A stretch of DNA of 12,510 nt. Source: Verrucomicrobiaceae bacterium UBA7681. GTDB taxonomy: Bacteria; Verrucomicrobiota; Verrucomicrobiia; Verrucomicrobiales; Verrucomicrobiaceae. The stretch covers positions 162,744 to 175,253 of the forward strand of contig DLGZ01000047.1 of assembly GCA_002482965.1 (NCBI GenBank). The letters are read 5' to 3'. Positions 1 through 5,460 of the stretch are shown here, piece after piece (the first letter of the stretch is position 1; the number at the start of each line of letters is the position of its first letter). Made by a program: the position numbers and the translations under genes. The notes beneath the pieces were generated by a model. That model made no database searches. It saw only the letters and a list, made by a program, of their open reading frames with translations, and had not been told where the DNA came from.

Positions 1-95
1 GAATCGTTGGGAATGTCACAACGGGCAAAAATGCCGCGATTGTGGATGGAGGAGGAGCGAACGGTCCAGTAGCGTTTCGTGGGGGCTTGGGGCAT
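1..95 (-). CDS. SET-domain protein, N-terminal part (runs off window start)
   Basis: Reading the minus strand from the ATG at 95-93 gives 31 open codons to the window edge. The peptide contains the string VRSSSIHNRGIFARCDIP. This is the classic opening of SET domains, where a strand of the form V-R-x-S-x-I-H-G-x-G-V-F-A is followed by D-I-P. SET proteins use S-adenosylmethionine to methylate lysine side chains; bacterial members are small cytoplasmic proteins with few known substrates. The usual Gly after Ile-His is Asn here, but the Gly-Ile-Phe-Ala core is intact. The catalytic parts lie outside the window, so activity cannot be judged. No Shine-Dalgarno precedes the ATG; the upstream bases are CTGCCCTC. 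The gene diverges from the chaperone gene at 269. A longer minus-strand start near 129 is in another frame and hits a stop. The family call is fairly secure; the function is inference. Confidence 0.68.
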   Translation of the reverse strand, partial: MPQAPTKRYWTVRSSSIHNRGIFARCDIPND

Positions 96-268
96 GAGGG
101 CAGACGATCAACAGAAAAACGGAGCGCATGAAGTGTGCCGGGTGCCTGCAATGTCAAGAGATGAGGCCGAATGTTTCCCGGTGGTGCCAGATGACTGAGC
201 TCCACTTTCTAGTTGCTGCCGGGGTGCGGTGCGGCTTATTGCGCGCCCTTCAACCGACCCGAATTCCC
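96..268. other. Divergent intergenic region
   Basis: These 173 bases separate the SET-domain gene and the chaperone gene and must carry both promoters unless transcription comes from outside. The only promoter-like pair I could find for the plus strand is TTGCTG at 213-218 and TTATTG 17 bases later, which is weak. In-frame ATGs at 128, 161 and 191 would extend the chaperone, but the added stretch is Cys-rich and unlike a domain start. It is treated here as non-coding. Confidence 0.4.
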
Positions 269-1780
269 ATGCTCGAATTTTTCCGCCGCCACCGTGGTGC
301 CTTCCTCATCACCCTGACGACCTCCATCATCATCTCCATGTTCTGGTATGGTATTTCACAGACCACCGGAAGCCGTGAACAAAAGGTACTCCCCACCGAC
401 ATCGCTCTCACGGTGTTTGGCAAGGATTACAGCGTTGCCGATATCCAGCGCGCGCAGCGTTCCGTGGAGTTCTCCCAATATTACCTGCAGTCTTATGAAA
501 TGGCCTCGATCCTGAGGATCATTCCATCCTCTGGCGGCCTGGACTCTTTCGCCAATCTCTTCGTGGCACGTCATCTCATGGAAGATCTCGGCATCCGCCC
601 CAGCAATGAGGAAGCCCGCGCCGCTCTGGACAAACTCCCTGCCCTGCAAAACAACGGCAAGCTCGACGTCTCCCGTGGCCAGATGCTGGAGCAGCTCGCT
701 GGTTCCATGGGTTTCGACAGCGAGGCCCTGCTGGACATCATGAAAGACTCCATCGGCCTGCGCAAGCTGCAGGAACTTGTGACCAAGAGCTACACGGCCT
801 CCCCGCTGGCCGCTGAGAAGCAGTATGCCAGCAGCTACCAGACCTTCAAAGGTGCCAAGATCACTTTCGAAACCGAGGCCTTCAAAAAGACCGCCACCGT
901 GACCGATGACGAGATCAAAAAGTACTACGAGGAGAACAAGGAGAACTACATGAGCGTCGAAAAGCGCGCCGTGAGCTACGTCTTCTTTGAGAAAGCCAAG
1001 GATCTCGACAAAAAGACGCTCGAAGAGCGCCAGAAGGCCGAGCGCGCGATCGTGGAACGGGTGAACGCTTTCAATGCCCTCACCACTGACAATAAGTCCC
1101 GCAAAACCTTTGCCGAGGCGGCAGCAGCAACGAAGGAAAAAGTCGAAACCGTCCCTGCGTTTGCCCAAGGCAGCCCTCCCGACGCACTCAAGGCCGAGAA
1201 CAACCTGCTCGATCTCATCTTCGCCCGCCCCAAGGATTCCACCGCACCGGCGGAAGCCGTCGAAGGCGACAAGGGCTGGTACGTGTTTGATGTCACCAAG
1301 ATCGAAGAGCCCAAGCAGCAGGAGCTGGCTGAAGTGACCGCCAAAATCAAAGAGGTGCTGGTGGGACAGAAGGCGGATGAAGCCCGCGCCAAGGCTGTGA
1401 ATGAAGCGCGTCTGGCTTTGAGCGAAGGCTTGAAGGCGGGCAAGAAGATCGATGAACTGGTGAAGGCGCAGAAACTCACGCTTGAGCCCCTGCCGGACAT
1501 CGACACCGCCAATCCACCCACGGAATTGCCCAACAGCTTCCTGATTGGCCAGGAGGCCGCCAAAACCGCCGTCGGCAGCATCTCGCATGCTGTGGATTTC
1601 GACAAGGGCACCCTGCTCATCTACGTGAGCGCCAAGGAACTGCGCAAGCGCCCTGATTCAGCCGAACTGCGCAAGAACCAGGTGGAATCCCTTTCGGGTC
1701 AGGAGCGCATGAGCCTCTTCCAGGCTTGGTTTAAGAAACAGCACGAAGCCGCGCGCATCGTGATCGCCAAGCTGGGCTGA
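269..1780 (+). CDS. Membrane-anchored SurA/PpiD-like periplasmic chaperone (peptidylprolyl isomerase family)
   Basis: This is a 503-residue protein that probably assists folding of exported proteins. The N-terminus has basic residues followed by one membrane segment (about residues 11-28), so the protein should be anchored in the inner membrane with its body in the periplasm, as in PpiD. The body is Lys/Glu/Ala-rich and helical. Residues about 211-227 (VTDDEIKKYYEENKENY) match the helix that precedes the parvulin domain in SurA/PpiD proteins. A parvulin-like end appears near 336-347 (GWYVFDVTKIEEP). A full parvulin active site, with the usual HIL and GGDLG motifs, is not visible, so it may be a chaperone without isomerase activity. 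The ATG at 269 was chosen because it puts the membrane segment at the N-terminus; longer starts at 128-191 add an unlikely Cys-rich leader. A TPR gene follows after 20 bp, suggesting one transcript. The family is likely; the enzymatic activity is doubtful. Confidence 0.75.
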   Translation: MLEFFRRHRGAFLITLTTSIIISMFWYGISQTTGSREQKVLPTDIALTVFGKDYSVADIQRAQRSVEFSQYYLQSYEMASILRIIPSSGGLDSFANLFVARHLMEDLGIRPSNEEARAALDKLPALQNNGKLDVSRGQMLEQLAGSMGFDSEALLDIMKDSIGLRKLQELVTKSYTASPLAAEKQYASSYQTFKGAKITFETEAFKKTATVTDDEIKKYYEENKENYMSVEKRAVSYVFFEKAKDLDKKTLEERQKAERAIVERVNAFNALTTDNKSRKTFAEAAAATKEKVETVPAFAQGSPPDALKAENNLLDLIFARPKDSTAPAEAVEGDKGWYVFDVTKIEEPKQQELAEVTAKIKEVLVGQKADEARAKAVNEARLALSEGLKAGKKIDELVKAQKLTLEPLPDIDTANPPTELPNSFLIGQEAAKTAVGSISHAVDFDKGTLLIYVSAKELRKRPDSAELRKNQVESLSGQERMSLFQAWFKKQHEAARIVIAKLG

Positions 1781-1800
1781 GGCACCGCCCTTCGACGTAC

Positions 1801-2142
1801 ATGAGCGACACGCCATCCAACGTCGAAGATCTCTATGATGACGCCAGCGGGCACGTGGCCCTGGGCGAACTGCCGGAGGCCATCGCGCTGTACCGGCGCT
1901 GCGTGGCGCTGGACCCGAACCACTTTGAAAGCTGGCATGCGCTGGGCATGGCCTTGCTGCGCAATGGTGAGGTGAAGGAGGCGATTGGTGCCGGGATGAT
2001 GGCGACGACGCTTCAGCCCAACGATTTGCTGGCGTGGACCGCGCTCTCGCAGATGTATGTGAGCAACAAGCAGATCGCCGAGGCTGAGGATGCGAAGGGC
2101 AAGGCGCGGATTCTTTCGCTGGGTGGCAAGGTGGTGAAGTAG
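1801..2142 (+). CDS. Small tetratricopeptide (TPR) repeat protein
   Basis: This 113-residue protein consists almost entirely of three TPR units at about residues 10-41, 42-75 and 76-106. Each shows the helix-turn-helix pattern with a small residue at position 8 and Ala at position 20; examples are GELPEAIALYRRCVALDPNH and SWHALGMALLRNGEVKEAI. TPR units form a scaffold for protein contacts and have no enzymatic role. No signal peptide or membrane segment is present, so it should be cytoplasmic. The gene begins 20 bp after the chaperone stop, without a ribosome binding site, and is probably co-transcribed with it. A partner cannot be named from sequence. Confidence 0.82.
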   Translation: MSDTPSNVEDLYDDASGHVALGELPEAIALYRRCVALDPNHFESWHALGMALLRNGEVKEAIGAGMMATTLQPNDLLAWTALSQMYVSNKQIAEAEDAKGKARILSLGGKVVK

Positions 2143-2158
2143 TTTTTGAGACTCGCGA

Positions 2159-2191
2159 CAGCGTGAAGGCATTCATCGCGTGCCTACGCTG
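2159..2191 (+). terminator. Hairpin after the TPR gene, possible terminator
   Basis: CAGCGT (2159-2164) pairs with ACGCTG (2186-2191). Inside, GGCA (2168-2171) pairs with TGCC (2181-2184), separated from the outer stem by a 3/1 internal loop, with a 9-nt terminal loop. It starts 16 bases after the TPR stop, the right place for a terminator. No T-tract follows (GTGGTTTGG), so intrinsic termination is uncertain. Confidence 0.35.
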
Positions 2192-2201
2192 GTGGTTTGG
2201 A

Positions 2202-2312
2202 ACTTCGACAATCCAAAATCGATTGCTCGACAATCGTCAATCTTCTGGCTGCAGGGCGCCTTGGTTGTGCGCGATTGAGGATTGATGAACAAGGATTGTT
2301 GATTTTTGAAGT
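2202..2312. repeat. Imperfect inverted repeat made of 7-bp units
   Basis: The left arm (about 2202-2242) and right arm (2273-2312) are imperfect reverse complements around a 30-base centre (2243-2272). The right arm reads as exact heptamers from 2273: GATTGAG, GATTGAT, GAACAAG, GATTGTT, GATTTTT. The left arm has the matching form NNN-AATC at 2207-2220 and 2229-2242, with an 8-base unit between. Outer ends also pair (ACTTC at 2203-2207 region with GAAGT at 2308-2312, approximately aligned). It occupies the middle of the 266-bp spacer (2143-2408) before the SDR gene. It could be a dispersed palindromic element, a slippage-grown repeat or an RNA structure; nothing in it looks coding. Confidence 0.6.
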
Positions 2313-2408
2313 GTCGATCCTGCGTCAACGTTCAGCGTGTCAGGGTGATCTGGCGGCAGAGCACGCTTTCCACTCGCGCAAGACGGGCACGCATGCTAAA
2401 CCGCGCGA

Positions 2409-3179
2409 ATGTCCTCCCCTCTCTTCAATCTTTCTGGCAAAGCAGCACTCATCACCGGCGGCAGCAAAGGTCTTGGCAAAGCGATGGCCCGTGGCTTCGC
2501 CGAAGCGGGCGCGGATGTGTTCATCTCCAGCCGCAATGCTGAGGAACTCGCCGCCGCTGCGGCTGAAATCGGCGCGGGATTGAACGTCAAAGTCGAGTGG
2601 ATGGTGGCGGACATGGCGGATCGGCCTGCAGTCAAAGCACTGGCCGTGGAGGCTGAAAAGCGCCTCGGGAAGATCGACATTCTGGTCAACAACGCAGGCA
2701 TCAACAATCCGCAGGCGATTGATGAAATCACGGATGAAGTGTGGGATCGCAATGTGGAGGTGGATCTCACGGCGGTGATGTCGCTGACGCGAGCCGTTGT
2801 GCCCGGCATGAAGTCGCGCCAGTGGGGTCGCATCATCCACATCTCCAGCGTCCTCGGCGTGGGCGGTCGCTTGAAGCGGAATGTGTACTGCGCGTGCAAG
2901 GCGGCGCTGATTGGTCTGGCACGCGCGAGCGCGCTGGATCTCGGGCCGTATGGCATCACGGTGAACTGTTTGTGCCCCGGCCCCTTCCTCACCGACATGC
3001 CCGGCAAGCTGCTCAATGATGAGGAAAAGCAATACTTTGCGGATCGCACGGCGGTGAAGCGCTGGGCGGCACCGCGTGAGCTGGCTGGTCCGGCGCTGAT
3101 GCTGGCTAGTGAGGCGGGGAGTTATATTACCGGACAGGGGATTGTGGTGGATGGTGGGGCTGCGGTGAACGTGCTGTAG
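2409..3179 (+). CDS. Short-chain dehydrogenase/reductase (classical SDR)
   Basis: This 256-residue NAD(P)-dependent oxidoreductase has the length and motif set of classical SDRs. The Rossmann nucleotide loop is TGGSKGLG (16-23), followed by NNAG (94-97) and a structural Asn at 115. The catalytic triad is Ser147, Tyr160 and Lys164, with the usual 13-residue Ser-Tyr spacing and a YCACK active site. A PG motif lies at about 190-191. Arg42 after the second strand suggests NADP(H) preference. The C-terminal ITGQGIVVDGG is typical of the family, which includes gluconate 5-dehydrogenase and FabG-like enzymes. The substrate, a sugar acid, alcohol or keto compound, cannot be assigned. The protein is cytoplasmic and probably tetrameric. 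The gene appears monocistronic: a repeat-bearing spacer precedes it and a strong hairpin follows. The start at 2409 gives a normal N-terminus; no ribosome binding site is visible. Confidence 0.9.
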   Translation: MSSPLFNLSGKAALITGGSKGLGKAMARGFAEAGADVFISSRNAEELAAAAAEIGAGLNVKVEWMVADMADRPAVKALAVEAEKRLGKIDILVNNAGINNPQAIDEITDEVWDRNVEVDLTAVMSLTRAVVPGMKSRQWGRIIHISSVLGVGGRLKRNVYCACKAALIGLARASALDLGPYGITVNCLCPGPFLTDMPGKLLNDEEKQYFADRTAVKRWAAPRELAGPALMLASEAGSYITGQGIVVDGGAAVNVL

Positions 3180-3191
3180 TGGAAACAGGCG

Positions 3192-3220
3192 GGCCTGTGC
3201 TCCGATGAGGAGGACAGGCC
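3192..3220 (+). terminator. Strong hairpin after the SDR gene, likely terminator
   Basis: GGCCTGT (3192-3198) pairs perfectly with ACAGGCC (3214-3220). After one G/G mismatch, CTCC (3200-3203) pairs with GGAG (3209-3212) around the loop GATGA. The stem starts 12 bases after the SDR stop codon. Only a short ATTTCC follows, so the T-tract is weak. GGAAA at 3181-3185 could pair with TTTCC at 3222-3226 to lengthen the structure. Confidence 0.6.
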
Positions 3221-3303
3221 ATTTCCAGCTCGGTTCATGTTCTCCATCGCAATGCCCCTGAACAAGCAGATGCTACGGTGATGACTGAAGTTGCCTGCGC
3301 CTT

Positions 3304-3325
3304 CCTCATCTTCTCCTCATGTTTG
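3304..3325 (+). promoter_or_regulatory. Candidate response-regulator binding site (11-bp direct repeat)
   Basis: Two half-sites, CCTCATCTTCT (3304-3314) and CCTCATGTTTG (3315-3325), repeat with an 11-bp period, 38 bases upstream of the response-regulator ATG. OmpR/PhoB-family dimers bind head-to-tail repeats with about this period. A better-conserved copy lies before the cytochrome gene at 5420-5441. The suggested role is autoregulation; this is inference from spacing and recurrence. Confidence 0.5.
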
Positions 3326-3362
3326 TGGGTTTGGTTGCTCCAGAATTCTCCCTACCACCCTC

Positions 3363-4040
3363 ATGCGCCTATTGTTCGTCGAAGATTCCGCATCCATCCG
3401 CAAGCCGGTGACGAAGGCGCTTAAGGCGTCAGGCTATGCTGTGGACTCCACCGGGGATGGCATAGAAGGGTGGCAAATGCTGCAAGATCATGACTACGAC
3501 GTGATCATTCTCGACATCATGCTGCCTGGCATGGACGGACGGGAAATCCTGCGGCGGCTTCGCGCTGCCGGCAATGAGACGCCGGTGTTGTTTCTGACGG
3601 CGCAGGACTCAGTCGAGAATCGCGTTGCCGGCCTGAGGCTTGGTGCGGATGATTATTTGACCAAATCCTTCGCGCTTGAAGAGCTCCTCGCTCGTGTTGA
3701 GGTGCTGGGACGGAGGAAGTATGCGAAGCGTTCTCCGATTCTTGTCGTTGGGGATCTGGAGTTAGATCAGGCGGCAAAGACCGTGCGGCGCGGAGGGCGC
3801 GAGCTCCATCTGACACCCCAGCTTTTCGCGCTGCTGGAATATCTGCTTTTGCGAAAGGGACAGGTGGTCTCGCGCACGGAAATCGAGGAGCACATTTATG
3901 ACGAACTGGTCTCGCCCATGAGCAATGTCGTGGACACTGCGGTGTGCGCGCTGCGCCGTGCGATCACCCTCTCCGATAAGAGCGCGCCGGTCATCCACAC
4001 GCGTCGAGGCATGGGTTATATCATTCCCGAATTCCCATGA
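3363..4040 (+). CDS. OmpR/PhoB-family two-component response regulator
   Basis: This 225-residue DNA-binding response regulator consists of an N-terminal receiver (1-117) and a C-terminal winged helix (about 130-225). The receiver has the acidic pair Glu7/Asp8, the phosphoacceptor Asp51 (VIILDIMLPGMDG), Thr79 and Lys101. The residue after Lys101 is Ser102, where nearly all relatives carry Pro (KPF; here KSF). The winged helix shows LHLTPQLFALLEYLL, SRTEIEEHIY, NVVDTAVCALRRAI and the terminal TRRGMGY, as in PhoB/OmpR proteins. The ATG at 3363 was preferred to an in-frame TTG at 3291 because it starts directly at the first receiver strand (MRLLFVEDS). The stop overlaps the kinase start by four bases (ATGA), so the two are translationally coupled. 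A direct repeat upstream suggests autoregulation. The signal is unknown. Confidence 0.93.
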   Translation: MRLLFVEDSASIRKPVTKALKASGYAVDSTGDGIEGWQMLQDHDYDVIILDIMLPGMDGREILRRLRAAGNETPVLFLTAQDSVENRVAGLRLGADDYLTKSFALEELLARVEVLGRRKYAKRSPILVVGDLELDQAAKTVRRGGRELHLTPQLFALLEYLLLRKGQVVSRTEIEEHIYDELVSPMSNVVDTAVCALRRAITLSDKSAPVIHTRRGMGYIIPEFP

Positions 4041-5413
4041 GAAGCATTCGCGTCCAGCTTCTTGGATGGCTTCTGCCCGGCTTCGTATTGGTATGCACCG
4101 TGGCGATTTTTGGGGTCTATTATTCAGCGCAGCAGGCGATTGAAGCTGATCTCGATGCGCGTCTGAGCAGGCTCGCGGGCTCGGCGCGACTCGCACTGCG
4201 CAATCAGACGACAGCCGGAACGGGCGCATCACGAGGACCGGGCTTGAGAGCTTTCGTTGCCAAAGAAGAATTTCAATCACCCGGCCAGTATTTCGAATTG
4301 TGGACATCCACGGGGGAGCCAGAGCGCCGATCTCCCAACCTCGGCAACGCAGATCTGCCGCCCCCGCCCAAATCCATGCACGATGCCATCCGCTATAATG
4401 GCACATTGAGGGACGGTGAAAGAGTTCGCGTCAGCACCATGCAGTATCCCCAAGGAGGAGGGAATCCGCCGTTGGCGTTTGCCGTCGCTCTCAGCCGCAG
4501 GGAGGGCGAGGCACGCTTGTCCCGGCTTTTGACTGATCTGGCCATCGGCGGCATTGGGTGCTGCGCCGTGCTTTGCCTGCTGTCAGCGCTCGCGCTCAAA
4601 GTGGCGATGCGTCCGCTGGCGCAGGTGGGTGAAAAGGCGGCAGCCATGGGCGCGGGTTCACTGCATGAGCGATTCGACGCGGAAGCGATGCCCTCGGAGA
4701 TTGCGCCTCTTGTGGCGCGATTGAATGATCTCATGGCGCGACTGGAGCAGGGTTTCGAGCGCGAGCGCCGGTTCAGCGGCTATCTGGCGCATGAGCTGCG
4801 CACCCCGCTGGCCGCCATCCGCGCCACGAGCGAAGTCGCCGCGAAATGGCCGGAGCAATCCTCACCGGATGACTTTCATGAAATCACGCAGGCCACCATG
4901 CGCCTGCAGCAGACCGTGGACAGCCTGCTGCTTCTCTCCCGGGTGGAAACGGCCTCGGCCGATGTCACTTCCCAACCGGTGGAACTGAGTGCGCTTGTTG
5001 AGGAATGTCTCACGCTTCACCTGGACCGCGCCAAACAACGCGAGCTGACGTTCGACTTGCAGCACGATCCGTCCCTCATCGTGGAGACCGATCCGCACCT
5101 ACTGCGAATCATTGTCTCCAATCTCATCGCCAACGCCACGGACTATGCGCCGCAGGGAACCGCAATTGTCATCGCGGCGACAAACGGCGATCCTTTTCTG
5201 CGCGTTGGCAATCCAGCACCCGACCTCACTTCCGAGGACATTCCCCATCTCTTCGACCGTCTCTGGCGGAAGGATGCCACGCGCAGCGATGCGGCCCACG
5301 CGGGCCTCGGGTTGTCCATCGCGAGCAGTTGCGCCGTGGCCCTGGAGTTGGTCCTCACTGCCGAACTGGGTGAAAGCGGTACCCTCCAGATGTCGCTGCA
5401 CAGTAAAAAATAG
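4037..5413 (+). CDS. Membrane sensor histidine kinase, partner of the upstream regulator
   Basis: This 458-residue kinase autophosphorylates on His and should pass phosphate to the adjacent response regulator. It has a first membrane segment (about 8-28), a periplasmic sensor loop of about 138 residues (29-166), a second membrane segment (167-188) and a HAMP-like linker from about 190 to 240. The HisKA motif is HELRTPLAAIRATSE with His252. The ATPase domain has the N box SNLIANATDYAP (361-372), an F box LFDRLWR (405-411) and a G2 box GLGLSIAS (423-430). The usual DxGxG box is replaced by VGNPAPDL (390-397), a divergent form also met in some transmembrane kinases. The sensor loop carries a PPPPK stretch and no recognised ligand fold, so the signal is unknown. 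It overlaps the regulator gene by four bases. Confidence 0.92.
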   Translation: MRSIRVQLLGWLLPGFVLVCTVAIFGVYYSAQQAIEADLDARLSRLAGSARLALRNQTTAGTGASRGPGLRAFVAKEEFQSPGQYFELWTSTGEPERRSPNLGNADLPPPPKSMHDAIRYNGTLRDGERVRVSTMQYPQGGGNPPLAFAVALSRREGEARLSRLLTDLAIGGIGCCAVLCLLSALALKVAMRPLAQVGEKAAAMGAGSLHERFDAEAMPSEIAPLVARLNDLMARLEQGFERERRFSGYLAHELRTPLAAIRATSEVAAKWPEQSSPDDFHEITQATMRLQQTVDSLLLLSRVETASADVTSQPVELSALVEECLTLHLDRAKQRELTFDLQHDPSLIVETDPHLLRIIVSNLIANATDYAPQGTAIVIAATNGDPFLRVGNPAPDLTSEDIPHLFDRLWRKDATRSDAAHAGLGLSIASSCAVALELVLTAELGESGTLQMSLHSKK

Positions 5414-5419
5414 CTCTCT

Positions 5420-5441
5420 CGCTCATCTTCCGCTCATCTTC
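5420..5441 (+). promoter_or_regulatory. Candidate response-regulator binding site (perfect 11-bp tandem repeat)
   Basis: CGCTCATCTTC occurs twice in perfect tandem (5420-5430 and 5431-5441), between the kinase stop (5413) and the cytochrome ATG (5461). The core CTCATCTTC also appears upstream of the response regulator at 3304-3325 with the same 11-bp period. A possible -10 (CAAGAT, 5449-5454) follows at a distance compatible with activation; if used, the transcript would start at or next to the ATG and be almost leaderless. That last point is inference. Confidence 0.6.
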
Positions 5442-5460
5442 GCGGTGGCAAGATGGCCTC

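Noticed and set aside
128..268. Upstream extension of the chaperone with Cys-rich peptide MKCAGCLQC
   Set aside because: The start at 269 puts the membrane anchor at the N-terminus; the extension has no domain character and would occupy the divergent promoter region. A small regulatory peptide was considered, but nothing supports it.
356..1588. Long minus-strand open frame (410 codons) inside the chaperone gene
   Set aside because: It is antisense to a well-supported gene, is rich in Leu/Gly/His/Val without domain motifs, and is explained by GC-rich third positions on the other strand.
2202..2312. CRISPR-like array
   Set aside because: Units are only 7 bases with no unique spacers and reverse their direction at the centre, so this is an inverted heptamer repeat.
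2197..2583. Open frame of 128 codons across the spacer and SDR start
   Set aside because: It covers the heptamer repeat and is out of frame with the SDR gene; it has no recognisable motif.
2340..3049. Two minus-strand open frames over the SDR gene
   Set aside because: They are antisense shadows of a gene with a complete SDR motif set.
3291..3362. TTG start adding 24 residues to the response regulator
   Set aside because: Receiver domains begin at the first strand, which the ATG at 3363 gives. The extra stretch contains the proposed binding repeat.
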